Shown here one piece after another: positions 44,442 through 51,915 of a stretch of DNA of 64,000 bases (positions are counted from its first letter, which is position 1; every line of letters starts with the position of its first letter). Below the pieces are notes generated by a model, which ran no database searches, had not been told where the DNA came from, and saw only the letters and a list, made by a program, of their open reading frames with translations. This DNA is from Dialister sp900541485. GTDB lineage: Bacteria > Bacillota > Negativicutes > Veillonellales > Dialisteraceae. Position numbers and translations under genes: made by a program. The stretch spans positions 682,001 to 746,000 of the forward strand of contig OZ221974.1 of assembly GCA_965119665.1 (NCBI GenBank), in the 5' to 3' direction.

Positions 44442-45398
44442 TCATTCTCCGAGAATCGCCTTCCCTTTTGCGATATTTTCACGGATAGCCTCACAGCAAG
44501 CTGTAAAACGTTTCATTTCACCTTCTGTTAAATTGTATTCTATTACTTTTTCAATACCGTTTGCTCCGATTACGGCAGGAACGCCGCAGAAAATTCCTTT
44601 TTGTCCGTACTCACCGTCCAGCGGCGCCGAGCAGGGAAGAATCCGCTTTTCATCACGGAGAATCGTCCGTACCAGTGTCGCCCCTGCAGAAGCGATTCCG
44701 TATTCGGTGCACTGCTTGCCTGCATACGTAACCCAGCCGCCCTTAATGGTTCTTTCTTCGATTTCCTTTTTATCAAACCGGAACTTCGGATCATTCTCCA
44801 TTTCGGACAACGGTTTCCCGTAAAAAGAAATATGAGACCACGGAACAATCTGGGAATTTCCATGCTCACCGAGCATGAATGCCGTAAATCCGCGGGCATC
44901 CAGATCCGTCTGTCCCGAAATGGCATGAATCAGCCGGGACGAATCGAGCAGCGTGCCCGTTCCGACCACATGCCCCTTGGGAAGACCGCTTTTTTCCTGA
45001 ATCAGGTGGGCAATAACATCGCAAGGATTTGTAATACTTACAAAAATACCGTGAAAGCCTGCTGCCATCACCTTCGGTACATAATCCGCCACCTGTTTCA
45101 CACTGTTTTCAAGCTCCGTATCTCTGGTTCCCGAAGCACAAAGAGTGATATCTCCTACAGCATTGACAATGACATCACAATCTTTAAGTCCCGCATAATC
45201 CGAGGCTTTATAAATAACACGGTTCGGCATGTACATTACGGCATCATTTAAATCCTGTACTTCGCTGGTGACCTTACTTTCCTTGACATCGCAAAGCAGT
45301 ACCTCATCGGCAATTCCCATCATTCCCAAATTGAATGCCACATGAGCACCTACATGCCCTACTCCGACTACACCGACTTTTCGTTTTTGAATAGCCAT
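44442..45398 (-). CDS. L-lactate / L-2-hydroxyacid dehydrogenase family enzyme
   Basis: A 318-aa NAD-dependent enzyme of the LDH/MDH family. The Rossmann motif is GVGHVGAHVAFNLG; the acid at the end of strand 2 is in LLCDV. The substrate Arg lies in LDSSRL, and the proton-relay His in GEHGNSQ. The specificity loop (DITLCASGTRDTELENS) lacks the QxxGExR wording of classical LDH. The flanking AGFHGIFVSITNPCDVI and GTGTLLDSSR resemble L-2-hydroxyisocaproate dehydrogenase, so bulkier 2-oxoacids than pyruvate are possible. The start follows GGAGGG. It lies between pyruvate carboxylase and tRNA-Leu, transcribed in the same direction. Confidence 0.85.
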   Translation of the reverse strand: MAIQKRKVGVVGVGHVGAHVAFNLGMMGIADEVLLCDVKESKVTSEVQDLNDAVMYMPNRVIYKASDYAGLKDCDVIVNAVGDITLCASGTRDTELENSVKQVADYVPKVMAAGFHGIFVSITNPCDVIAHLIQEKSGLPKGHVVGTGTLLDSSRLIHAISGQTDLDARGFTAFMLGEHGNSQIVPWSHISFYGKPLSEMENDPKFRFDKKEIEERTIKGGWVTYAGKQCTEYGIASAGATLVRTILRDEKRILPCSAPLDGEYGQKGIFCGVPAVIGANGIEKVIEYNLTEGEMKRFTACCEAIRENIAKGKAILGE

Positions 45399-45483
45399 AG
45401 TTCATCCCTCCAAAACAGATTATTATTTTTATAAACCTTTACAGTTTATTGACTATGGTAACACAGAAAATTTCAGGTGTAAA

Positions 45484-45511
45484 TAAAAAAAGCAGGTTTT
45501 TTTCCTGCTCT
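45484..45511 (-). terminator. tRNA-Leu terminator
   Basis: On the minus strand GAGCAGG-AAAAAAA-CCTGCTTTTTTT lies directly after the tRNA 3' end. Confidence 0.9.
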
Positions 45512-45514
45512 TTC

Positions 45515-45598
45515 TGGTGCGAGCGAAGGGACTCGAACCCCCATGCACAAGGCGCAGGATCCTAAATCCTGTGCGTCTACCAATTCCGCCACGCTCGC
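45515..45598 (-). tRNA. tRNA-Leu(UAG)
   Basis: An 84-nt class II tRNA. The acceptor GCGAGCG pairs with CGCTCGC, with discriminator A and an encoded CCA. The D-arm is GGCGGAATTGGTAGACGC. The anticodon stem CAGGA/TCCTG encloses TTTAGGA, reading UAG (codon CUA and other CUN codons). A long variable arm of the class II type and GGTTCGAGTCC in the T-arm follow. Confidence 0.97.
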
Positions 45599-45748
45599 AT
45601 ATTCGTTTACCCCGGGTAAACAACATATAATGATAGACAATCCGAATAAAAAAGTCAATATTTACCGATGATTCTGACAGCAATCGGGAAACAGGAAATC
45701 ATAATAGTCCCGTTCATTTTATCATTCCCTTCAAATCTGTTTTTCCGC

Positions 45749-45781
45749 AAAAAAAGCATACTCCCTCAGGAATATGCTTTC
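45749..45781 (-). terminator. mscL terminator
   Basis: On the minus strand AGCATATTCC and GGGAGTATGCT form a stem followed by TTTTTT after the mscL stop. Confidence 0.8.
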
Positions 45782-45788
45782 CCAGTTC

Positions 45789-46232
45789 TTATTTCCCGGA
45801 CTCCTCCAAAACAGCCGTGCAATGAGGGCAACGGGTCGCATCATCGGCAATCGTTTCCTTGCAGAACGGGCAGGCACGCTTCGGTGCTTCCGCCGGTTTG
45901 GGAAACATTCTATTCATCTGACGAATCATCAGGAAAATCACAAATGCAATAATCAGAAAATCAATAACCGTATTCAGAAACTGCCCGTATGCAATGACAG
46001 GTACATTCAATTCTTTTGCCTCTGCCAAAGTTGATACCGGTGTCTTTCCCAAACTGATAAACAGATTGGAAAAATCAATACCGCCCATAAGCATTCCTAT
46101 CGGAGGCATGATTACATTGTCCACAAGAGAAGACACAATTTTCCCGAAAGCGCCGCCGATAATGACACCGACTGCCATATCCATTACATTCCCGCGGGCT
46201 GCAAAATCTTTAAACTCTTTCATGAGTCCCAT
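45789..46232 (-). CDS. mscL: large-conductance mechanosensitive channel with zinc-ribbon tail
   Basis: A 147-aa osmotic safety valve. The N-terminal amphipathic helix and TM1 (KEFKDFAARGNVMDMAVGVIIGGAFGKIVSSLVDNVIMPPIG) are strongly conserved, including the pore-lining glycines and the hydrophobic gate. The periplasmic loop and TM2 (FLNTVIDFLIIAFVIFLMIRQMNR) follow. Instead of ending in the plain charged bundle, the C-terminus carries CPFCKETIADDATRCPHC, a two-CxxC zinc-ribbon-like tail seen in some Gram-positive MscL proteins. The start follows AAAGGAG with 8-nt spacing. It is monocistronic. Confidence 0.95.
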   Translation of the reverse strand: MGLMKEFKDFAARGNVMDMAVGVIIGGAFGKIVSSLVDNVIMPPIGMLMGGIDFSNLFISLGKTPVSTLAEAKELNVPVIAYGQFLNTVIDFLIIAFVIFLMIRQMNRMFPKPAEAPKRACPFCKETIADDATRCPHCTAVLEESGK

Positions 46233-46400
46233 ATAAATCGCTCCTTTTCCTTTTGCGAATACGTTTTAATCTTTCCGTAGTATACCACAATTTTTAACAG
46301 ATTGATATATTTCAATTTACCTTCTGCTTTTCAAAAACAGCAGAACTCCTTTGTCTTTCCTGACTCTCTTTTAATTGTTAATTTAAATCCGTTTATTAAT

Positions 46401-46429
46401 TTGACAATATGAAAACAAGGGACTATAAT
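46401..46429 (+). promoter_or_regulatory. consensus sigma-70 promoter
   Basis: TTGACA (46401-46406) and TATAAT (46424-46429) are both perfect and exactly 17 nt apart, with a predicted start at about 46436. There is no open reading frame or Shine-Dalgarno downstream, only the structured region ending in two terminators. Confidence 0.85.
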
Positions 46430-46435
46430 GAAATT

Positions 46436-46575
46436 GTAAATCATAGAAAGACCCCGGCCTTGGTCTTTCTACTCATTGTCATTTTACACAACTCCCTGCG
46501 AAGCCCCTTACCGGGGCTTTTGCTATATACAGACAGTCATTTCCGGAACCGGGTTTTATAACCCGTTTTTATTTT
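46436..46575 (+). ncRNA. candidate small RNA
   Basis: A transcript from the 46401-46429 promoter would begin with a short AT-rich lead. It would then form a 9-bp hairpin (AGAAAGACC / GGTCTTTCT, 46445-46470), leave a ~30-nt single-stranded linker containing AACTCCCTGCG, and end at AAGCCCC-TTACC-GGGGCTTTT (46501-46521). A second terminator, CGGGTT-TTAT-AACCCG plus a T-run (46550-46575), would catch read-through. The likely main product is ~90 nt. The linker's CTCCC could pair with GGAG in Shine-Dalgarno sites, as in pyrimidine-rich regulatory RNAs. Nothing here looks like tmRNA, 6S, SRP or RNase P RNA. Function is unknown. Confidence 0.6.
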
Positions 46576-46636
46576 CCCTATTTTCCGGTCAACTTCTTTT
46601 TTTACCATAAAAGATACGTTTCATTTTTACAGGCAA

Positions 46637-46667
46637 CAAAAAAGACCATACTTTTTATGGTCTTTTA
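46637..46667 (-). terminator. terminator of the 76-aa gene
   Basis: On the minus strand AAAAGACCATA and TATGGTCTTTTTT form a stem immediately after the stop codon. Confidence 0.85.
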
Positions 46668-46895
46668 CTTTTCTATTCTCTTTTCATCGTAAAGAAGATT
46701 CATTGATATCGGAAGCAGGGTTGTTCCTTCCTCCTGTACGACAAGTCCCAAGGGATCGGTCGCGCTGCGGCGGGCCAGGATAGCGGCTGCATGGCGGAGC
46801 CACTTATTTCCTCTTTCCGTCATTTTCTTTTTTTCTGTTTCTTCTTTATGTATTCCGCCGGACTCTTTCCGAAACGGATGCTTAAACTCTTCCAT
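46665..46895 (-). CDS. unknown 76-aa basic protein
   Basis: I do not recognise this protein. It is small, charged and lysine/arginine-rich, without a signal peptide or membrane helix. The first ~30 residues are very hydrophilic. The middle (NKWLRHAAAILARRSATDPLG) is probably helical, and the end is more hydrophobic (TTLLPISMNLLYDEKRIEK). The gene call is supported by AAGGAG 7 nt before the ATG, a good promoter and a terminator right after the stop. A dyad inside the promoter spacer suggests tight regulation. Confidence 0.7.
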   Translation of the reverse strand: MEEFKHPFRKESGGIHKEETEKKKMTERGNKWLRHAAAILARRSATDPLGLVVQEEGTTLLPISMNLLYDEKRIEK

Positions 46896-46929
46896 TTATT
46901 TTCTCCTTCTGCTTCCTTCTCATATTTTC

Positions 46930-46957
46930 ATTATACCTATGCAGGTATGTATATCAA
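46930..46957 (-). promoter_or_regulatory. promoter of the 76-aa gene with embedded dyad
   Basis: On the minus strand TTGATA (46952-46957) and TATAAT (46930-46935) are 16 nt apart. The spacer contains ATACCT-ATGC-AGGTAT, a perfect 6-bp inverted repeat (46934-46949), placed where a repressor or MerR-type activator could act. Confidence 0.6.
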
Positions 46958-47066
46958 TAATCACTTTACGAATCTTGTCAGATACAGAACAAAATTTTTA
47001 ATTTGTCCGTTTTCTTGAAAATTTTAAAAAGAAACAAAAAGAGTCCGGTTTTATGTGCATCAAAAA

Positions 47067-47095
47067 AGCATCGTTTGAGATGCTTTTTATTTTTA
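47067..47095 (-). terminator. terminator of the yfbR operon
   Basis: On the minus strand AAAGCATCTC-AAAC-GATGCTTTTTT lies directly after the yfbR-like stop. Confidence 0.85.
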
Positions 47096-47677
47096 CATTT
47101 TATTCATTTCGTCCAAGGTAAGGAAAAAGCTGCCTGCAAAGTGATCTAAAAACCAGTCCACTTCCTTCAGCTCCATCTTCCGCAGTTTATTCTCCGTAGT
47201 CCGGAAGGCTTCTTCAAATTCACTGTTGCCCGCCTGCTTTTCTTCTGCACATTTCAAATAAGCGGACAGTGTATCTGCCGCCTTGACCAAAGGCCAGAGG
47301 GGATCTTTTTCCATATCAAGAATATATGGGCGGTACGCTTTCTTTAATTCATCGGGAAGTGTCTGCAAAAGCCTTTCTCTTGCTTTGTCCTCGATTTCCT
47401 GATAGCGGTCTCTCAAGTCTTCGGTAAAATATTTGACCGGTGTCGGCATATCGCCTGTAAAGACTTCGCTCACATCGTGATAGACGGCAAGCATGGCGCA
47501 ATGCTCTCCGTCGCAGGGCTCGTGGAATATATTTTTCCGTATGAGAGCCAGTCCGTGAGCAATCATTGCCGTTTGCAGCGTATGTTCCGCATCATTTTCA
47601 GGGACGGAATTTCTCATAAGTCCCCATCGTTTTATGTATTTCATTCTTGCCAAATAGGCAAAAAAAGTATGTTTCAT
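47093..47677 (-). CDS. HD-domain 5'-deoxynucleotidase, YfbR-like
   Basis: A 194-aa HD-superfamily phosphohydrolase. The metal site is built from the first His in PENDAEHTLQTAMIAHGL, HD in YHDVSEVFTGDMPTPVKYF, and Asp in KAADTLSAYLKCAEEK. This block order and wording match YfbR, which dephosphorylates deoxyribonucleoside 5'-monophosphates in the cytoplasm. The start overlaps the thiD stop (ATGA), so it is last gene of a sixA-thiD-yfbR operon. Its partner genes share no obvious pathway with it. Confidence 0.9.
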   Translation of the reverse strand: MKHTFFAYLARMKYIKRWGLMRNSVPENDAEHTLQTAMIAHGLALIRKNIFHEPCDGEHCAMLAVYHDVSEVFTGDMPTPVKYFTEDLRDRYQEIEDKARERLLQTLPDELKKAYRPYILDMEKDPLWPLVKAADTLSAYLKCAEEKQAGNSEFEEAFRTTENKLRKMELKEVDWFLDHFAGSFFLTLDEMNKM

Positions 47678-48480
47678 AAATGCCCCCAGTTTTTTCCGTA
47701 AAACCAGAAATGGTGAACCGGACCATAGCCGTGTCCGATTTTATTGTCTTTTGCCGTTTCTATCGCCCCTGTTACGTATTTTTTTGCCTGTTCAACGGCT
47801 TGCGGTATTTCCATTCCTCCGGCAAGCATGACCGCCAAAGCCGCGGAAAGTGTACAGCCTGTTCCATGGGTATTTTCCGTATCAATCCGTTTTCCCGGGA
47901 AACGGTATACTTGCTTTCCGTCATACAGTACATCAAGTGCTTCCATGACACGGTGTCCGCCTTTGACAAGAACGGCTTGTGAGCCGTATTTCATCAGCTC
48001 CTTGGCTGCCTTTTCCATATCTTCCACCGTTTTAATCGTGATGCCCGAAAGAAATTCAGCCTCAGGGATATTGGGTGTCACCAGTGTTGCTTCGGGAAGC
48101 AATTCTGTTTTATAAAGTTCAACCGCTTTTTCTTCCAAAAGCACCGCCCCTGTCGTAGCGACCATTACGGGATCTACCACAAGGGGAGGTCCTTTATGTT
48201 TTTTTATAAAATCCGCCACAGCACTTACAATACCCGGCGTACTCAGCATTCCCGTTTTTACCGCATCGGGATATATATCATCATATACCGCATGAAGCTG
48301 GGCGGTCACCATCTCTTCCGGTGTATTGACCACCATGGTGACGCCTTTCGTATTTTGTGCCGTCAGGGCACAGATACAGCTCATTCCATAAGTACCGAGA
48401 GCGGCAAAGGTTTTCAAATCGGCCTGCACCCCTGCACCGCCGGAAGAATCAGAGCCTGCAACAGTCAGTAATTTTTTCAT
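47674..48480 (-). CDS. thiD: hydroxymethylpyrimidine/phosphomethylpyrimidine kinase
   Basis: A 268-aa ribokinase-fold enzyme that phosphorylates HMP and then HMP-P to HMP-PP for thiamine synthesis or salvage. The N-terminal AGSDSSGGAGVQADLKTF binds the pyrimidine. VVDPVMVATTGA and TPNIPEAEFLSG are family blocks. The anion-hole segment HGTGCTLSAALAVMLA is near the C-terminus. No other thi gene or TPP riboswitch is close, so HMP salvage is likely as important as de novo synthesis. The stop of sixA and the start of thiD share one base (TGATG). Confidence 0.93.
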   Translation of the reverse strand: MKKLLTVAGSDSSGGAGVQADLKTFAALGTYGMSCICALTAQNTKGVTMVVNTPEEMVTAQLHAVYDDIYPDAVKTGMLSTPGIVSAVADFIKKHKGPPLVVDPVMVATTGAVLLEEKAVELYKTELLPEATLVTPNIPEAEFLSGITIKTVEDMEKAAKELMKYGSQAVLVKGGHRVMEALDVLYDGKQVYRFPGKRIDTENTHGTGCTLSAALAVMLAGGMEIPQAVEQAKKYVTGAIETAKDNKIGHGYGPVHHFWFYGKNWGHL

Positions 48481-48953
48481 CAGTCATCCTTCTTCAGTTT
48501 TTTTAATTGGGGAGTGAAATAAGCAACAAGTTGTCCCTGTTTCCACCGGAAATCATAGTCAATCACCGCCACGGCACCGGGTTCAAATTTAATCGCCGCA
48601 TGTCCCGTAAAAAGCAAATAGGACTGGAGGAAAGGATGATGGCTTACCAAAGCTACCGGTCCGCCTTCCGTCAGAATATGATTGGCCACCATTTGGAAAT
48701 CTCCCTGGAGAAGATCTTCGGACGTATGAAGTCCTTCAGCAAAGCATTCCTCCGAAAGAATCCGTGCGGTCTGCCTGGTTCTGAGGAACGGGCTGGTATA
48801 AATGCGGAGAGGTCTTTCCTTTAAAAAGCGGGCCAGAATCCGGGATACTTTCCGGACCTGCCGTTTTCCCTCCCGGGTCAGCTTACGGTCACGGTTACTG
48901 ATATTTTCTGTCTGGGGTACTGCTTCCCCATGACGCATTAAAATTAAATACAT
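48480..48953 (-). CDS. sixA: phosphohistidine phosphatase SixA-like
   Basis: A 157-aa histidine phosphatase of the short SixA group. MRHGEA near the N-terminus carries the phospho-acceptor His8. YTSPFLRTRQTARILSE supplies the phosphate-binding Arg, and SHHPFL the second catalytic His. In other bacteria SixA removes phosphate from phospho-His on signalling or PTS proteins. The start follows GGGAGGATTCT. It leads the operon sixA-thiD-yfbR. The family is secure; the target is not. Confidence 0.88.
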   Translation of the reverse strand: MYLILMRHGEAVPQTENISNRDRKLTREGKRQVRKVSRILARFLKERPLRIYTSPFLRTRQTARILSEECFAEGLHTSEDLLQGDFQMVANHILTEGGPVALVSHHPFLQSYLLFTGHAAIKFEPGAVAVIDYDFRWKQGQLVAYFTPQLKKLKKDD

Positions 48954-48983
48954 AGAATCCTCCCGTTATATGCTGTCGTGTAA

Positions 48984-49667
48984 TCAATTTTTTATTTCTT
49001 TTGCGGCAGAACTGTAACTTTTGGTTTCATTGTACTCGTCCTTTTCCGCTCCGCTGGTCGCGTATTTCACGGATAAATTCTTACCCACCGTGGTAAATGT
49101 TTTTTCCACAGGACCGCCGTTGGCTAAAATTTTGGAAATTGCCACCCGTCCGTCTTTGACGCGAATCAGTGCGGTAATTTCATTTTTCATACGGGTTTCT
49201 GTTTTTCCCGTTTCTTTATTTTTGATTTCTACCCGTTCCGACAATTCTACAACGGGAAGTTTCTTCAAATCTTCCGGTGCCATGTACATACGGTCGGCAG
49301 GGAAATCAAAATATACTTTCCCGTCTGCACTGTAGAGTGCCCGCACGGTGATATAATCACCGGAAGGCTTTTTATCACTTCCGCCGGAAATGACCATCAT
49401 TCCCTTATCATCCTTTGCCAAAGAAAGGTACACGGTTTCTCCCTTCTCCGGTGTATTGCCGCCTTTCCAGACCGCTTCGTTCAAAGGAATATGGACGGGA
49501 AGATAATTTTTATCATAAAAACTTTCCTGAAATCCGATATTTGCAGGCACTTCATACTCGCTGCCGTCAATGAGAGCGGAGCGGTAATCACCACGCGTCC
49601 AGAAGAGGCATATCACCTGGAGCAGTGCCACCAGTCCGAAGAGAATCCATTTTATTTTTTTATTCAT
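48984..49667 (-). CDS. GDYXXLXY-family membrane-anchored protein
   Basis: A 227-aa protein with one N-terminal membrane anchor (KIKWILFGLVALLQVICLFW) directly followed by TRGDYRSALI, a variant of the RGDYxxLxY motif that names the family. The rest is an extracytoplasmic beta-rich domain with repeated YxxxDGKVYFDF-type strands and a lysine-rich end. Its gene overlaps the DUF2157 gene by 8 nt. The two families are often found side by side, so they probably form one complex. Function is unknown in general. Confidence 0.8.
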   Translation of the reverse strand: MNKKIKWILFGLVALLQVICLFWTRGDYRSALIDGSEYEVPANIGFQESFYDKNYLPVHIPLNEAVWKGGNTPEKGETVYLSLAKDDKGMMVISGGSDKKPSGDYITVRALYSADGKVYFDFPADRMYMAPEDLKKLPVVELSERVEIKNKETGKTETRMKNEITALIRVKDGRVAISKILANGGPVEKTFTTVGKNLSVKYATSGAEKDEYNETKSYSSAAKEIKN

Positions 49668-51225
49668 GGAAATCCTCCTTTTCCTCTTCCGCTTGAACGG
49701 ACGGAGATGCAGGAACCTCTTTTACCGTCCCGTTTTCTTCCGCCGGTTTCTCCTCAGGTCTTCTCCGTCTTTTTCTGCGTCTCACTTTCTTATTGGCAAA
49801 GGAAATCGTACAGAGAAGAAGGGAAATCACGCCGGCAAGAAGGAAGAACGATCCGCGCTGCCCGAAAGTCAGTGCAGAATCAATCACCCGCATGACTCCC
49901 GTTCCCAAAAGAAGGAGCAACCCCGACCATTTCATAAATGACGAACCCCGGCGGTATCCCTTCCCTATAACCGATACGCCCAAAAATGCGGCAAAAACGG
50001 AAACAATCAGAGCGGAAACCGCACCGGTCGTTTCAAAAATCGCAACGGATACGGCAATGAGCATAATAAACGGTGTACATCCCGCCAGAATAGCAAGCGC
50101 CTCTTTTTTTACACTCATCCGGGTGAGAAGAACGGCATCTACCGCCAAAATGAAAAGGAAGAGCAGCCATAAAACCCAACTTCCCGATACCTCTTTCCAC
50201 ACAACGCTCCATGAACCTTCAAGAAGTACGGCAAATACGGCTATGACGCCGAAAACTTTGAGTATATCCGATACTTTCCCCCATGAACCGAGAAGTGCTC
50301 CCGCCATCCATGTCAGGGACGCGGCAAGAGCAAAAAACATCGTCTGCCAAAGTAATCCCGAGGCCGTCCAAAAAATCAGTGCCAATACCGATACCGCCCA
50401 CATCCAGAAGTAGCAGACCACCGCTTTATGCCGCCGTTCTCCTAAAAGTTGCACCAAAAACGGCAGTGCCAGAATCAGTAAGAACCAAGCCGTCATCTCG
50501 GGCCAGCCCTGATGAGGAGCAAGCCGGTATACGGAAAGCGCGGTCAGCATGGAAATCATTCCCAATCCGCAGGAACAGGAAATATAGGTCATAACAAGCA
50601 GGAATAAGGAAGAGAGTGCGGATAAAACAAACAGGTCATCCGAAAGTTTAAAGGATTCCTGCACCAAAAAAAGAGCACCCAGATAAGAAAGTCCGTGGAA
50701 AACCGCCGCCGATTCCCTGATAACGGCAGGAACAAGGTGATGGCTTGTACCGGAAGAAACCCATCTTGTGCGGAAAAGCCCGGGAGCATCGGAGTTCAAT
50801 TCTTCTCCCAACTTTTTCATTGTCTCCCTGTTTTCCTCTCTTACGGAAAGAGAATCAGAGGCACCGCCGTAAGCCATGGCATCGTCCGCCGTATTTCCCG
50901 TAGCAATAAAGGTTTCTTTCACAGGCGGATTTTCCACCATCTTGTCTTTCCATAAGATGACCGCCATAAAGACAAGAGAAAGAATAAACGGTGAGATAGC
51001 CATCACAAAACGCTCGTCCTGGGTAAGCCGTCCCCAATAACCTGCACAGATAAAAAGAATCCCCACAAGAAAACAAGCGGCCGCGAGAATAAAAAAGCCG
51101 GCTCCTCCGGAATTTTTAACTTCCCCTTCATAACGGGAAAGAAGAATGTCTCCTGTCCGGGGGGTAACAATTTTTTCCGCCACCCACCGGGGCACTTCTT
51201 TTTGTAACCATTTCAAATGTGTCAT
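49660..51225 (-). CDS. DUF2157 multi-spanning membrane protein
   Basis: A 521-aa protein. The cytoplasmic N-terminal ~45 residues (WLQKEVPRWVAEKIVTPRTGDILLSRY) match the DUF2157 head. About 14 hydrophobic helices follow, with a cytoplasmic loop at ~100-160. The C-terminal ~45 residues are highly charged (RRRKRRRRPEEKPAEENG, then an acidic end). I use the ATG at 51225 (AAAGGA, 7-nt spacing); the open frame extends ten codons further. It is paired with the GDYXXLXY gene. No transport motif is recognisable. Confidence 0.8.
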   Translation of the reverse strand: MTHLKWLQKEVPRWVAEKIVTPRTGDILLSRYEGEVKNSGGAGFFILAAACFLVGILFICAGYWGRLTQDERFVMAISPFILSLVFMAVILWKDKMVENPPVKETFIATGNTADDAMAYGGASDSLSVREENRETMKKLGEELNSDAPGLFRTRWVSSGTSHHLVPAVIRESAAVFHGLSYLGALFLVQESFKLSDDLFVLSALSSLFLLVMTYISCSCGLGMISMLTALSVYRLAPHQGWPEMTAWFLLILALPFLVQLLGERRHKAVVCYFWMWAVSVLALIFWTASGLLWQTMFFALAASLTWMAGALLGSWGKVSDILKVFGVIAVFAVLLEGSWSVVWKEVSGSWVLWLLFLFILAVDAVLLTRMSVKKEALAILAGCTPFIMLIAVSVAIFETTGAVSALIVSVFAAFLGVSVIGKGYRRGSSFMKWSGLLLLLGTGVMRVIDSALTFGQRGSFFLLAGVISLLLCTISFANKKVRRRKRRRRPEEKPAEENGTVKEVPASPSVQAEEEKEDFHE

Positions 51226-51275
51226 ATCGGATTCCTTTACTTCTGACGGAAACAAAAGTACTCCGTCTTATTCAT

Positions 51276-51307
51276 AAAAAAAGCGGTGATGACTCATTCC
51301 ACCACCG
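51276..51307 (-). terminator. terminator of the universal stress protein gene
   Basis: On the minus strand GCGGTGGTG and CATCACCGC form a stem followed by TTTTTTT after the stop. Confidence 0.8.
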
Positions 51308-51315
51308 CCTCCTCT

Positions 51316-51765
51316 TTATTTCACAATAAGTACGGGACATTTCCCGCGGCTTACAATATAGCTGGAAACGGAGCCCATAAAGATTCCTTTCAGCGGTCCC
51401 AATCCGCGGCTGCCCATCACAATCAGATCACATTTTTTCTCTTCCGCCATATTGAGCAGAACAGGACCGGGTGAACCGATTTCGAAAAGCTTTTCGTAAG
51501 GAATTCCCTCGGGAACGGAAGCAACCGCTTCCTTCAGGTCATTTTTGCATTGCTCTTCCAGGTCCTCGGAAAGCTTCGATGTCAAACAGCCTTCTGCAAT
51601 AGAAACCTGGTCAAAATTACTCATAGCGGACACCATATTGCACACAGAGGCAATATATAATTTTGTACCGTCGCCGTTGGCCGCCAGCGCTATCGCCTGG
51701 GCCAATGCTTCTTTGGCATGGTCGGACCCGTCATAGGGAACGAGAATATTTTTATATTTCAACAT
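51316..51765 (-). CDS. universal stress protein, UspA family
   Basis: A 149-aa single-domain Usp. LKYKNILVPYDGSDHAKEAL is the N-terminal strand-loop. The ATP-binding glycine pattern GSRGLGPLKGIFMGSVSSYI (G-x2-G-x9-G-S) is intact, so a nucleotide-binding type is likely. It ends CPVLIVK, standard for the family. The start at 51765 follows AAAGGTGG at a rather long spacing. The open frame runs 47 codons further upstream, but that stretch does not look like coding sequence. It is monocistronic. Confidence 0.9.
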   Translation of the reverse strand: MLKYKNILVPYDGSDHAKEALAQAIALAANGDGTKLYIASVCNMVSAMSNFDQVSIAEGCLTSKLSEDLEEQCKNDLKEAVASVPEGIPYEKLFEIGSPGPVLLNMAEEKKCDLIVMGSRGLGPLKGIFMGSVSSYIVSRGKCPVLIVK

Positions 51766-51883
51766 AATAGAACCGCCACCTTTCATTTTCTCTGCAAGAC
51801 TTTTTATCATTATATCACGAAAAAATACTTCCCGTCTTCTCTTTTTGCTTTCGGAATATAAATTTTCTTTATAAAAATCATAT

Positions 51884-51913
51884 AAAAAAAGCATGCTTAT
51901 ATGCATGCTTGAA
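51884..51913 (-). terminator. terminator of the MBL-fold gene
   Basis: On the minus strand AAGCATGC-ATATAA-GCATGCTT lies directly after the stop and is followed by TTTTTT. Confidence 0.85.
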
Positions 51914-51915
51914 AA

